Notes: a model not told the origin generated them from the letters alone. DNA of 64,000 nt from Hyphobacterium marinum (GCF_036330325.1 NZ_JAZDRO010000001.1:310001-374000), one strand, 5' to 3'. Shown: positions 45,487 through 54,811, counted from the first letter of the stretch. A program made the numbers and translations.

Positions 45487-46182
45487 ATGCGCGAGATTGT
45501 CTTCGATACCGAAACCACGGGCCTCGACCCATCCGCCGGGGACCGGGTTACTGAAATCGGTTGTGTGGAAGTGGTCGATTGCATCCCGACGGGCCGGACA
45601 TTCCACACCTATGTCAATCCGGAGCGCGACGTTCCCCAGGTCGTGACCGAGATCACCGGGCTGACGGCAGAGTTCCTCGCCGACAAGCCGCTCTTCGCCG
45701 AAATCGCCCAGAAATTTCTCGATTTCGTCGGCGATGCAGGCCTGGTGGCCCACAATGCGCCCTTTGATCGCGGCTTCATCAATATGGAGCTGGCCCGGCT
45801 CGAACACCCGGTCATTGCCGATGACCGCTTCCGCGATACCGTCGCGATCGCGCGCAAGAAATTCCCCGGCTCGCCGGCCTCGCTCGACGCGTTGTGCAAA
45901 CGGTTCAACATTTCCCTGGATTCACGGGAAAAACACGGCGCGCTGACCGACGCGGTCCTGCTGGCCGATGTCTATCTGGAACTCAATGGCGGACGCGAGC
46001 GGGCGCTGGACCTGGCCGGGGATGCTGCATCGGCCGGGTCCGGGACGGTGTTCCCGCCGCGCCGGGCGCGGCCCGTCCCCCTGACCAGCCTGTCCACGGA
46101 CGCCGAACGCGCCGCCCATGCCGACTTTGTCGCGACACTGGGCGGCGGGGATTCGGTCTGGAAACGGACCGGCGGGCTTTAA
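45487..46182 (+). CDS. dnaQ: DNA polymerase III epsilon subunit DnaQ
   Basis: 231 residues. Exonuclease motifs: D7-T-E9 in VFDTETTGLDP, HNAPFDRGFI, and HGALTDAVLLADVY. Proofreading subunit. C-terminal tail contacts the polymerase. Ends 3 nt before convergent secB; an AAGCCC/GGGCTT hairpin (46181-46197) spans the junction. Confidence 0.93.
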   Translation: MREIVFDTETTGLDPSAGDRVTEIGCVEVVDCIPTGRTFHTYVNPERDVPQVVTEITGLTAEFLADKPLFAEIAQKFLDFVGDAGLVAHNAPFDRGFINMELARLEHPVIADDRFRDTVAIARKKFPGSPASLDALCKRFNISLDSREKHGALTDAVLLADVYLELNGGRERALDLAGDAASAGSGTVFPPRRARPVPLTSLSTDAERAAHADFVATLGGGDSVWKRTGGL

Positions 46183-46185
46183 GCC

Positions 46186-46701
46186 CTAGTTGGGCTTCGG
46201 CGCGTCTTCGGCTCCGGCGGCCGGGGCCTGTGCTTGTCCTTGAGCGCGCTTCTCGACCTGCTGACGGTACAGGCCGGCGAAATCGACCGGTTGCAGCATC
46301 AGCGGCATGAAGCCGCCATCGCGGGTCGCATCGGCGAGCACGCGCTGGGCGAAGGGGAAGAGCAGGCGCGGACATTCGATCAGCAGCATCGGCTCGCGCG
46401 ACCGGTCGTCGAAATTGCGCAGTTCGAAGAGGCCGGCATATTCCAGCTCGACGATGAACAGCGTGTCCTCGCCGCGCTTGGCGTTGGCGTTGATCTTGAT
46501 CATCACCTCGTAGGCGTCACCGCCCGCCGAACGGCCCGCGACATCAATGCCGAGATCGATCTGCGGGGCCTCGCCGCCGCGCAAAGATTCCGGGGCACCG
46601 GGGTTTTCGAACGAGAGATCCTTCACATACTGGGTCAGGACGCGCATCTGGGGCGGGTTGGCGGGGTTGGCGGCACCGGAGCCGGCGGGTGTGTCAGCCA
46701 T
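46186..46701 (-). CDS. secB: Protein-export chaperone SecB
   Basis: 171 residues from the ATG at 46701 (the frame opens further upstream without similarity). QYVKDLSFENPGAPESL and CPRLLFPFAQRVLADATRDGGFMPLMLQPVDF-type core (quoted in part) are SecB signatures. Holds precursors for SecA as a tetramer. Has Ala/Pro-rich tails at both ends. Confidence 0.94.
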   Translation of the reverse strand: MADTPAGSGAANPANPPQMRVLTQYVKDLSFENPGAPESLRGGEAPQIDLGIDVAGRSAGGDAYEVMIKINANAKRGEDTLFIVELEYAGLFELRNFDDRSREPMLLIECPRLLFPFAQRVLADATRDGGFMPLMLQPVDFAGLYRQQVEKRAQGQAQAPAAGAEDAPKPN

Positions 46702-46920
46702 GGGTAATCCTCTCTGGGAATTGACGTCGGGCGATGGCGGGTCCGGTCCCGTCACATAAGAAGGACAAGCCGCCGGGAAAAGGAAGCCGGGGCGGTAACA
46801 TGCGCCCGGCGCAAGGGCAAGCGCGCCTGATATGAAGGCTGACGCGCGGCCCGTGACGTCCTATATATTGCCAAGGCAAGTCTCCCCCAGGAGCGGACAA
46901 CAGGTTTTTGAAACGCGTCG

Positions 46921-47544
46921 ATGGAAGTCATCACCCTGCTCATATCCGCGGCGGCCGCCGTCTTCATCGCCTTCCGCCTGTACCAGGTGCTGGGGCGCAA
47001 GACCGGTCATACGCCCGAGGCACCGGCCGCGCGTCCGTCCCCGCCCGCAGCGGGCACCGATACGCCGGCTGACCGCGTCAGCGGGTTCGCCGGCCCGGCC
47101 GAAAGCGGCCTGACCGCCATTGCCGGACAGGATCCCGGATTTGATCCCGGCGGTTTCCTCTCCGGGGCTGATGCCGCTTACCGGCTGATCGTCGAAGGTT
47201 TTGCCAAGGGCGACAAGGATGCCCTGCGCCCGCTCCTGACCGAAAAGGTCTATGCCCGCTATGCCGCGGCCATCGACGAGCGCGAGGCGCGCGGGGAAAC
47301 CACGACGACCGAGATCGAACGCATTGCCCGCGCCGGGATCGAGGACGCCGAGCTCGACGGCAAGACGGCCCGCATTCGCGTCCGCTTCAAGGCCGACATC
47401 GCGACGGAAACCAAATCGAAATCCGGTGAGCGCATATCCGGTGACCTGTCGCGCATCGCCGAAGTCGAGGAGATCTGGAGCTTTGAACGTCAAGCTGACA
47501 GCCGCGATCCGAACTGGCGTCTGGCGGGCGTCAAGGCGGTCTAG
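46921..47544 (+). CDS. Tim44-like domain protein (TimA family)
   Basis: 207 residues. One N-terminal membrane segment (about 3-22), a Pro/Ala linker, then a Tim44/MRPL45-like domain (SGADAAYRLIVEGFAKGDKDAL; VEEIWSFERQADSRDPNWRL). Same place as the Tim44-like gene next to secB in Caulobacter. Probably an inner-membrane factor, function unproven. A possible promoter with TATATT (46864-46869) precedes it. Confidence 0.85.
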   Translation: MEVITLLISAAAAVFIAFRLYQVLGRKTGHTPEAPAARPSPPAAGTDTPADRVSGFAGPAESGLTAIAGQDPGFDPGGFLSGADAAYRLIVEGFAKGDKDALRPLLTEKVYARYAAAIDEREARGETTTTEIERIARAGIEDAELDGKTARIRVRFKADIATETKSKSGERISGDLSRIAEVEEIWSFERQADSRDPNWRLAGVKAV

Positions 47545-48745
47545 CCCCCTTGTCCTGGCGGCCCTGCTAGCCGCCTGCGGTCCGCGCGAAACCCCGCCGG
47601 AGATACCGGACGAGACACCACAACCAGCCGAAACCGTCGAGACCGGCCTTCTGTTCGAGGCGGTCGGTTTTGATGCGCTGCCAGGCTGGGCCGAGGCTGA
47701 TCCCCGCCCCGCGCTGGGTGCCTTCCGGCGCAGCTGCGCCCGGCTTGCCGCGCTTAGTGATGACACCCCTTTAAGCCCGCGTGTCGACTACGCCGGAACC
47801 GCCGGTGAATGGCGGCGGGCCTGCGCGCTCTCGGCGCTGGATGCCGGCAGCGCGGCCGCGGCGCGAGAGGCTTTCGAGGCCGCCTTCCGGCCGGTGGCGA
47901 TTTCGGCCCCGGATGCGGTCAGCGGGATGATCACCGGGTATTACGAGCCGGAAGTCGACGTCAGACGCGAACCCGATTCCGAATTTTCGCAGCCCCTTCG
48001 GGCGCGTCCGGACGACCTCCTGACCGCCGATCTCGGCGCGTTCGACGAACGCCTCGCCGGTCAGCGAATTGTCGGACGGGCAGAAGGCCGGGCCTTCATC
48101 CCTTACCGCTCGCGCGGCGAGATCGAGGCGCAGGACGCTGGCACACCACTCGCCTGGGGACGGCCCATCGACGTTTTCTTCCTGCAGATCCAGGGCTCGG
48201 GGCGTCTCGTGTGGGATGATGGCGCGACGGCGCGCGCGGCCTTCGCGGCGCATAATGGCCTGCCCTACACCTCGATCGGCCGCGTGCTGATCGACCGGGG
48301 CGAGATGGATCTCTCCGACGCGTCGAAGGACGGAATCGAGGCCTGGCTGGAAGAGGCCGGCCCCGCCACCGCCCGGGCATTGTTCAATGAAAACCCGCGC
48401 TATGCCTTTTTCGCGATCGAGCCGCTGGACGATCCGTCGCTGGGGCCGCGCGGCGCGGCGGGCATATCGCTGACGCCGATGGCCTCGATCGCGGCGGACC
48501 CGGCGTTTCATCCGTTTGGTGTGCCGGTCTGGTTGCAGGCCTCCCTGCCCGACGCACCAACGTGGGCGGGGCTGGTGGTGACGCAGGACACCGGCGGGGC
48601 GATCACGGGGCCGCTGCGCGCGGATTTGTTTTATGGCTGGGGCGATACGGCCGAACGCCGCGCCGGATCGACGCGGGCGCAGGCCAGCTGGACGGTGTTG
48701 CTTCCCGTCGAGATCGCCGAGCGCCTGACCGCGCCGCCGGCATGA
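47483..48745 (+). CDS. mltA: Membrane-bound lytic transglycosylase MltA
   Basis: 420 residues when started at the TTG 47483, which overlaps the Tim44-like gene by 62 nt. This start gives a basic n-region, hydrophobic core and lipobox LLAAC; no ATG fits. MltA core: GYYEPEVDVRREP, FIPYRSRGEIE, FFLQIQGSGRLVW, and the 3D domain VTQDTGGAITGPLRADLF with catalytic Asp. Cleaves peptidoglycan to anhydromuropeptides. Ends overlapping smr by ATGA. Confidence 0.88.
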   Translation: MNVKLTAAIRTGVWRASRRSSPLVLAALLAACGPRETPPEIPDETPQPAETVETGLLFEAVGFDALPGWAEADPRPALGAFRRSCARLAALSDDTPLSPRVDYAGTAGEWRRACALSALDAGSAAAAREAFEAAFRPVAISAPDAVSGMITGYYEPEVDVRREPDSEFSQPLRARPDDLLTADLGAFDERLAGQRIVGRAEGRAFIPYRSRGEIEAQDAGTPLAWGRPIDVFFLQIQGSGRLVWDDGATARAAFAAHNGLPYTSIGRVLIDRGEMDLSDASKDGIEAWLEEAGPATARALFNENPRYAFFAIEPLDDPSLGPRGAAGISLTPMASIAADPAFHPFGVPVWLQASLPDAPTWAGLVVTQDTGGAITGPLRADLFYGWGDTAERRAGSTRAQASWTVLLPVEIAERLTAPPA

Positions 48746-49308
48746 AGCCGCCGCGAGAGCTGAAACCGGAAGAGCGCGCGCTGTGGCGCAAGGTGGCGCG
48801 GACGGCCAAACCGCTCGACCCGTCGCGTCTTGCTGCGCTGAACGCAGACAAGACACGGCCCGTCCCGGACAAGGCGCGGGGGAAAACCCCGGTCGCGGCC
48901 ACACCAAAGCCCGCGCCTTTAAGCCCGCCAGCGCGTTCAAAACCCAAACCGCCCCCGGCCGACCGGTCGAATGAGCGCCGGCTGCGCCGGGGCCGGGTCG
49001 AGATCGAGGCGCGGATTGATCTACATGGCATGCGGCTGATTGAAGCCCGCGCCGCGCTGGGGCGCTTCCTGCATTCAGGTAAAGCCAGGGGTCTAAGGAC
49101 CGTGCTGGTTATAACCGGCAAGGGATTGCGCTTGTCTTCCCGGGTCCGCGGCGAGGGCGAGGCCGAGCCCGGTGCGATCCGGCGGGCCTTCCCCGATTGG
49201 CTTGCAGAGGGCGATCTGAGGCATCTCGTGTCGGGCTATGCCCCGGCCCATGCCCGCCATGGCGGGACGGGCGCGTTTTACGTGACGCTGCGATTCCCTA
49301 GAGAATAA
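48742..49308 (+). CDS. Smr-domain protein
   Basis: 188 residues. Low-complexity Pro/Lys-rich N-terminal half, then a Smr domain: IDLHGMRLIEARAAL, VLVITGKGLR, HGGTGAFYVTLR. Smr domains are DNA or RNA endonucleases. Coupled to mltA; overlaps hslU by 11 nt at convergent ends. Confidence 0.88.
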   Translation: MKPPRELKPEERALWRKVARTAKPLDPSRLAALNADKTRPVPDKARGKTPVAATPKPAPLSPPARSKPKPPPADRSNERRLRRGRVEIEARIDLHGMRLIEARAALGRFLHSGKARGLRTVLVITGKGLRLSSRVRGEGEAEPGAIRRAFPDWLAEGDLRHLVSGYAPAHARHGGTGAFYVTLRFPRE

Positions 49309-50602
49309 ATTTCGACAGATCGGTGTTTTTCGCCAGATCGCCGATGTGTTCAGCGACATAGGCCGAATCGATCGTGATCGTCTCGCCGGACTTGTCCGAG
49401 GCCGTGAAGGAAATCTCCTCGACCAGTTTCTCCATAATGGTCTGGAGCCGCCGCGCGCCAATATTTTCCACGCTGGAATTGACCTCGAAGGCCGCCCCGG
49501 CAATCGCGTCGACCGCATCGTCGGTGATGTCGAGCGTGACGCCTTCGGTAGCCATCAGGGCGACGTACTGGCGCACCAGGCTCGCCTGCGGCTCGGTGAG
49601 GATGCGCTTGAAATCCTCCTTGGTCAGGGCGCGCAGCTCGACCCGGATCGGCAGGCGGCCCTGCAGTTCGGGCAGCATGTCGCTCGGCTTGGCGACGTGG
49701 AAGGCCCCCGAGGCGATGAAAAGGATGTGGTCGGTTTTCACCGGACCATGCTTAGTCGTGACCGTCGTGCCCTCGATCAGCGGCAGGAGGTCGCGCTGCA
49801 CGCCCTCGCGGCTGACATCGGCCCCGCGCGTGTCGGAGCGGGCGGTGATCTTGTCGACCTCGTCGAGGAAGACGATGCCGTCATTTTCAGCGAGCGAAAT
49901 CGCCTCGGCATTGATCGCGCTCTCGTCGATCATCTTGTCGGCTTCCTCGGCAATCAGCGGCTCATAGGCTTCGCGCACGGTCGTGCGCACCGTCTTCTTC
50001 TTGCCGCCAAACCCCTTGCCGAGCAGGTCGGAAAGATTGAGCACGCCGGCCCCGCCGGGCATGCCCGGGATATCCAGCGACTGGAAGGGCGAGGCGCTGT
50101 CAGAGAGCTCGATCTCGATTTCCTTGTCGTCGAGCTCACCCGCACGAAGCTTCTTGCGGAAGGAATCCTTCGTTGAGCCCTGCGCGCCGGCACCGACGAG
50201 CGCGGTCAGGACGCGTTCCTCAGCCGCCGAATGGGCGCGGGCGCGGACATCCTCGCGCTTCTTGTCGCGCACAATGGCGATGGCGACCTCGACGAGATCG
50301 CGGGCGATCTGATCAACATCGCGGCCGACATAGCCGACCTCGGTGAATTTCGTCGCCTCGACCTTCAGGAAGGGCGCACCGGCGAGTTTCGCCAGACGCC
50401 GGGAAATCTCGGTCTTGCCCACACCCGTCGGTCCGATCATCAGAATGTTCTTCGGCGTGACTTCCTCGCGCAGATCATCTTCGAGCTGGCGGCGCCGCCA
50501 GCGATTGCGAAGCGCGATGGCGACGGCGCGCTTGGCGTCGCTCTGGCCGATAATGTGGCGGTCGAGCTCGGAAACAATCTCGCGGGGGGAAAAGTCGGAC
50601 AT
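49298..50602 (-). CDS. hslU: HslU (ClpY) AAA+ unfoldase
   Basis: 434 residues from the ATG at 50602. FSPREIVSELDRHIIGQ, P-loop GPTGVGKT at 57-64, Walker B IVFLDEVDKI, I-domain insertion, and the C-terminal DLSKFIL that docks in HslV. The I-domain region (about residues 138-200) is complete. Unusually, hslV is 3.6 kb upstream rather than adjacent. Confidence 0.96.
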   Translation of the reverse strand: MSDFSPREIVSELDRHIIGQSDAKRAVAIALRNRWRRRQLEDDLREEVTPKNILMIGPTGVGKTEISRRLAKLAGAPFLKVEATKFTEVGYVGRDVDQIARDLVEVAIAIVRDKKREDVRARAHSAAEERVLTALVGAGAQGSTKDSFRKKLRAGELDDKEIEIELSDSASPFQSLDIPGMPGGAGVLNLSDLLGKGFGGKKKTVRTTVREAYEPLIAEEADKMIDESAINAEAISLAENDGIVFLDEVDKITARSDTRGADVSREGVQRDLLPLIEGTTVTTKHGPVKTDHILFIASGAFHVAKPSDMLPELQGRLPIRVELRALTKEDFKRILTEPQASLVRQYVALMATEGVTLDITDDAVDAIAGAAFEVNSSVENIGARRLQTIMEKLVEEISFTASDKSGETITIDSAYVAEHIGDLAKNTDLSKFIL

Positions 50603-50689
50603 GAACGCTCTCTGGGATAAAGGATCGGCTTGCCTCTCGCCCCATGTAGGCGTCAAAAGGGGGGAAGGCCAGTCTTTGAAAGGCGTCCT

Positions 50690-51118
50690 ATGACAGTCCA
50701 GCCGCGCTTCCACCTCGCCTTCCCGGTCAATGACCTTGAAGCCGCCCGCCATTTCTACGGCGAACTCCTGGGCTGTCCGCAAGGGCGCGAGGCGAAAGGC
50801 GAGTGGATCGATTTCGACCTTTATGGCCACCAGATCGTCGCCCATTACGCGCCGGAGGAATGCGGCGGAGCGACGGCGAACACGGTCGATGGCCAGAAAG
50901 TGCCGGTGCGCCATTTCGGGCTTCTGCTCGACTGGCCTGTCTGGGAAAGCCTCGCCGACCGGCTGAAAACCGCCGGCGCGCTCTTCCTCATCGAGCCTTA
51001 TGTCCGTTTCAAGGGCGAAGCGGGTGAGCAGGGCACGTTCTTTGTCCTCGACCCGGCCGGAAACGCGCTCGAATTCAAGAGCTTCCGCGACGAAGCCCAG
51101 ATTTTCGCGACCGGGTGA
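50690..51118 (+). CDS. VOC-family (glyoxalase-like) protein
   Basis: 142 residues from the ATG at 50690. RFHLAFPVNDLEAARHFYGELLG and FFVLDPAGNALEFK are typical of the vicinal oxygen chelate fold, with H and E as metal ligands. Substrate not determinable. It starts opposite to hslU, 87 nt apart. Confidence 0.82.
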   Translation: MTVQPRFHLAFPVNDLEAARHFYGELLGCPQGREAKGEWIDFDLYGHQIVAHYAPEECGGATANTVDGQKVPVRHFGLLLDWPVWESLADRLKTAGALFLIEPYVRFKGEAGEQGTFFVLDPAGNALEFKSFRDEAQIFATG

Positions 51119-51381
51119 GAGTCTCTCACCGTTTTGAAGATCGTCTACCACCACGCCCGTCGGTCCTCGCCGGCGGTTCGCTCCGGCGTCTGCGGCAAGC
51201 GTAGGCCGCTTGCGGGTCGGGACGGCTTAGGCTGGTCTTCCCTCTCCCCTTGCATAAGGGGAGAGGGTCAGGGTGAGGGGTTGGTTCAAGGTCGAGCACG
51301 ATCCGGCCCGACCCCCTCACCTCAATCCTCTCCCCCAAGGGGGAGAGGAAGGCAATTCCGGCGGCTTGACCGAAAGCCCCC
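51119..51381. repeat. Nested palindromic repeat element
   Basis: 263 nt with a 12-bp hairpin (51240-51251/51256-51267), GTGAGGGG paired to CCCCTCAC further on, and a second palindrome (51327-51336/51339-51348). Shares CCCTCACCTCAATCC and CCCCCAAGGGG-type parts with the repeat at 59903-59981, so it belongs to a dispersed family. Could also terminate the VOC transcript. Confidence 0.75.
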
Positions 51382-52095
51382 TCACACATCGAGGTCGAGA
51401 TAGCGCGCGGTCATGCCGAGCGTGTCGACGAGGCCGTGGGCAAGGATGAGCGGCCACAGATTGCGTTTGTAGAGGACGAACAAGGTCCCGAGCACAATCC
51501 CGATTGAGGTGACGACGACGAGCCCGCGCAGGCCCTGATAGTAGAAATGCCCGTATCCGAAGATCAGCGCGGCCGCGATGACGGCTAGCACCGGGTTTAT
51601 AGGCAGGCTGCGGAACACCGCGCCGAAACGGGTGATCAGAAAGCCGCGGAAGAACATTTCCTCGCCGAAGGCGGCGCTCGTCCAGATCACGAGCATCCAG
51701 GTCAGGTAGACGGACAGATTGCCTTCGATGCCGCCGAAGCGGTCGGTGACTCCGGCAGGTTCCTCGGCCATGGACCAGAATCCCGCAGCGTCTCCGGCAA
51801 AACCCACCCCGACACCAACGCCCAGTATGCCGACAATGGCCAACAGAGTTTGCGGCAGGACGAGGAGTTTCGCCTTCCAGCCCGGCAGGGCCCGCAACCC
51901 CATGCCCGACCACCGCTCGCCGCGCGCATACATGTAAATCGTCAACAGGACGAGGGTGAGGATGAGCGTGATGGGGCCGGCGAACTTCCAGATGATCTGA
52001 TCGGCGATGAGTTTCGAACCGATGGCGAAGCCGACAAAGACGAAGAGTTCAAGCCCGGCACGCGTGCGGCCTGGTGACGGTGTTTGCGATGACAT
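51382..52095 (-). CDS. CPBP-family intramembrane metalloprotease
   Basis: 237 residues, about 6-7 hydrophobic helices. EEMFFRGFL contains the E-E-x3-R active-site motif, with later H-x3-(N/D)-like motifs (GYGHFYYQG; ILAHGLVDTLG). Relatives act in CAAX processing, bacteriocin immunity or unknown roles. Start MSSQTPSPGRT. Confidence 0.82.
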   Translation of the reverse strand: MSSQTPSPGRTRAGLELFVFVGFAIGSKLIADQIIWKFAGPITLILTLVLLTIYMYARGERWSGMGLRALPGWKAKLLVLPQTLLAIVGILGVGVGVGFAGDAAGFWSMAEEPAGVTDRFGGIEGNLSVYLTWMLVIWTSAAFGEEMFFRGFLITRFGAVFRSLPINPVLAVIAAALIFGYGHFYYQGLRGLVVVTSIGIVLGTLFVLYKRNLWPLILAHGLVDTLGMTARYLDLDV

Positions 52096-52242
52096 GGACC
52101 GGTTCCGGCGACTAGGAAACTGCAGGCCGGCGATTCCACCCCGCTTGTGGGCCCCTTGATGCCCGTCAACACCAGAGTGGATGCAAACGGGCTGCAGTGG
52201 GGCAGAGATCCGTCTGTCACGAGCGTGCCGGGCCCGGGCTTC

Positions 52243-53367
52243 CTACTCCTCCGCCGGGCAGTAGGGTTCAAGAAGCGGTGTGACGGCATCGGTGATGACG
52301 TCGCGGTAGAGCCGGTTGTCCGGTCCGGTGCGGCCGCTCGATGTCGTCACCGCGAGAATGATACCGCACTCGAAATAGGTGTTGAGATAGGCGTTAGTCC
52401 CCCAGTCATTGCTGCCCCGCGCGCTGTGAAACCGCCCCAGGTGCGGGTCATCGACGAGGAAGCCGCCATAGCTCGCCGCGCCAAGGCTGATAACGATGCG
52501 CGGTGCGAAGAGTTCGGCGCGCGAGGCATCGGAGAGGAGGCGGTCATCAAGGAGGGCCGCCTGCAGACGGACAAGATCGGCCGCGCTGGCGAGATAGCCC
52601 GAGGCACCGATCATACCGTAATTCCGGCCGACAAGGCTTTCCGGATAGCCTTCGGCGGGCTGTGCGAGGCGCGCCGGATCGCCAATCCCCGGCTCGGACC
52701 AGAATCCTGTGTGGTCAAGACAAGCCGGATCAATGATGTCGCGATAAGCCAGCGCTTCGTAAGGCCGCCCGTGCAGGCGCTCGAGCAGCAGGCCGAGTAT
52801 ATTGTAGCCGTCATTGGAATAGCGGAAATCGCCGCGCCGCGCCGGGTCGTAGTCCTCGGCATCGATGGCGGCGAGGGCGGCTTCGTTGGAATAGACGGCT
52901 TCGGCGGCATAGCTCGCGCCTAGTGCGGAGCGGTGTGAGAGCAATTCCTCGATCGTCGTTCCGCGTTCGGCAATGGCGCTGCCGTCGAGATAGGGAGAAA
53001 CCGTATCGGTCACGGCGATCCGGCCTGCGTCGACGGCCTGGAGGACCATGATCGCCGTGAGATATTTCGCCGTCGAGGCAAGCTCGAACAGCGTTTCACC
53101 AGAGATCGGGCGTGTCCGTTCGCGGTCGGCGAAACCGACGCTGCCGGAATAGAGCCAGACCCCATCCTGCCAGATGGCCAACTGGCCGTTGAATTCGTCC
53201 GCGGCGGCATCGGCCAGCACAGTGTCGAGCGTGGTTGTCAGTTCCGTCGCGGGGGCAGCGGCCGGTTCGGCCGGGCAGGCCGTATCCAATGCCAGTGCCG
53301 GGGGCGTGGCGATCAAAAGGATAGGGGCTGCAAGAAGGGCTATGGCGGACGAATAGCGCAGGGTCAT
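52243..53367 (-). CDS. Serine hydrolase (class C beta-lactamase/PBP4 family)
   Basis: 374 residues from the ATG at 53367, with a signal peptide ending A-L-A-L. Active-site S98-T-A-K101, and Y183-S-N185. These are penicillin-recognising fold enzymes: esterase, D-aminopeptidase or peptidoglycan-linked roles. No AmpR-like neighbour, so resistance is not implied. The AraC gene behind it could be its regulator. Confidence 0.82.
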   Translation of the reverse strand: MTLRYSSAIALLAAPILLIATPPALALDTACPAEPAAAPATELTTTLDTVLADAAADEFNGQLAIWQDGVWLYSGSVGFADRERTRPISGETLFELASTAKYLTAIMVLQAVDAGRIAVTDTVSPYLDGSAIAERGTTIEELLSHRSALGASYAAEAVYSNEAALAAIDAEDYDPARRGDFRYSNDGYNILGLLLERLHGRPYEALAYRDIIDPACLDHTGFWSEPGIGDPARLAQPAEGYPESLVGRNYGMIGASGYLASAADLVRLQAALLDDRLLSDASRAELFAPRIVISLGAASYGGFLVDDPHLGRFHSARGSNDWGTNAYLNTYFECGIILAVTTSSGRTGPDNRLYRDVITDAVTPLLEPYCPAEE

Positions 53368-53445
53368 GACGGAACTCCAATGACGCAAGGACCGGGCCGA
53401 GCCTAGCGGGGCGGCGGGACCGGTCTTGAACGTTGTTGCAGGCGT

Positions 53446-54120
53446 TCAGGCCACCAGGAGCGCCCGCCTTGTGTCTGACGGAGACTGGCCGGTCGCCGTG
53501 CGCAAGGACCGGCAGAAGTGGCTCTGGTCGGCAAAACCGGCATCGGCGGCAATTGCGGCGAGGGACAGGCTGGTTTCAGCCATGAGTTTCAGCGCTGTCT
53601 GCAGCCGCGCCTGCTGGCGGAAACGTGTCGGGGTCAGACCATAGCGGTCGAGAAAGCGGCGAGTCAGTTGCCAGGGCCGCAAGCCTTCCTCTTCTGCGAG
53701 TTCGCCGGTCGGGGTGGCCGACGGCTGCACCAGGGCGCGGGCGATCCGGTCGAGCCGGGTCCGGTCACCGGCCGGCTCGACGGCCTTCGTCGGGCAGTCG
53801 CTCAGGACAACATCGCCCGTGTGCATGAGCGCTTCCGGATCGGTGATCAGTTCGGCCGGCAGGCGGCCTGTGCGAACCGACCAGCCATGATCGGCGTGAA
53901 CCCGGGTCCAGGCGGCGCGGCTGACGGGCAGCGTGCGGTAGGCCGCATCGGGCGAGCCGAAGCCGTCATGGGCAAACAGGGCCGGGCGGATGATGAAATC
54001 GCCAGGGCGAAAGCGCGACTGGCCTTCAATGGCGCGCTCGCGGTAATCACCGCGCACAAAGACGATCAGGCGCGCCTGATCATGACGATGAAAGGGCTGA
54101 TGGAGTGGATCACAGCGCAT
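53446..54120 (-). CDS. AraC-family transcriptional regulator
   Basis: 224 residues. A cupin-like N-terminus (HRHDQARLIVFVRGDY, RFRPGDFIIRP) and two C-terminal helix-turn-helix motifs (WQLTRRFLDRYGLTPTRFRQ; AADAGFADQSHFCRSLR). Target unknown; the adjacent serine hydrolase is a candidate. It lies 45 nt downstream of hslV on the same strand. Confidence 0.85.
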   Translation of the reverse strand: MRCDPLHQPFHRHDQARLIVFVRGDYRERAIEGQSRFRPGDFIIRPALFAHDGFGSPDAAYRTLPVSRAAWTRVHADHGWSVRTGRLPAELITDPEALMHTGDVVLSDCPTKAVEPAGDRTRLDRIARALVQPSATPTGELAEEEGLRPWQLTRRFLDRYGLTPTRFRQQARLQTALKLMAETSLSLAAIAADAGFADQSHFCRSLRTATGQSPSDTRRALLVA

Positions 54121-54165
54121 CTTGATCCAAAGGCTAGACGAGGGTGCGCGCCGGGAAAAGCGCGA

Positions 54166-54723
54166 CTACCCCTCCAGTACCTCGATGGTGAGGTTGTCAT
54201 TGGTGTAGATGCAGATATCGGCCGCGATTTGCATGGCCTTGCGGGCGATTTTTTCCGGATCGTCTTCGTAATCGGCCAGGGCCCGGGCGGCCGAGAGGGC
54301 GTAATTGCCGCCCGAACCGACCGCAACCAGCCCGTCCTCGGGTTCGAGCACATCACCGGCCCCGGTGATGAGATAGGTCGCGTCCTTGTCACCTACGATC
54401 AGCATGGCATCGAGGCGGCGAAAAGCCTTGTCGGTGCGCCAGTCCTTGGCGAGTTCGACGCAGGCGCGGGCCAGTTGCCCGGAATGGCTGTCGAGCTTGG
54501 CTTCAAGGCGCTCAAAGAGGGCGAAAGCGTCTGCCGTCGCACCGGCAAAACCGGCGACGACCTTGCCGCCGGAGAGGCGGCGGACCTTCTTGGCATTGGC
54601 CTTCATCACGGTGGGGCCGACCGAGACCTGGCCGTCACCGGCGAGGACGAACCGGCCCCCTTTCCGGACACCGAGAATGGTCGTGCCGCGCCAGCCGGGC
54701 GCATTGTCGGAGTTTCGTGTCAT
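54166..54723 (-). CDS. hslV: HslV (ClpQ) protease subunit
   Basis: 185 residues. The catalytic threonine is in TTILGVRKGG, at T14, so a 13-residue propeptide (ending W-R-G) must be removed; E. coli HslV needs only Met removal. GDGQVSVGPTVMK and SGKVVAGFAGATADAF-type segments confirm HslV. Forms the HslUV protease with HslU encoded at 49298-50602. Confidence 0.95.
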   Translation of the reverse strand: MTRNSDNAPGWRGTTILGVRKGGRFVLAGDGQVSVGPTVMKANAKKVRRLSGGKVVAGFAGATADAFALFERLEAKLDSHSGQLARACVELAKDWRTDKAFRRLDAMLIVGDKDATYLITGAGDVLEPEDGLVAVGSGGNYALSAARALADYEDDPEKIARKAMQIAADICIYTNDNLTIEVLEG

Positions 54724-54811
54724 GACAGGTCAGGCCTCCGGCAAGCGTCGCGGGTGAGACCTGTCATGTGGACCGCTTGGGCCGCCGGTTCAAGTCAGTC
54801 CGTGAGCCAGA

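Noticed and set aside
46181..46197. AAGCCC/GGGCTT hairpin between dnaQ and secB
   Set aside because: Short stem, no T run, overlaps both stop codons; too weak for a terminator call.
47252..47482. Frameshift between the Tim44-like gene and mltA
   Set aside because: Both proteins are complete for their families; the overlap is better explained by a TTG start.
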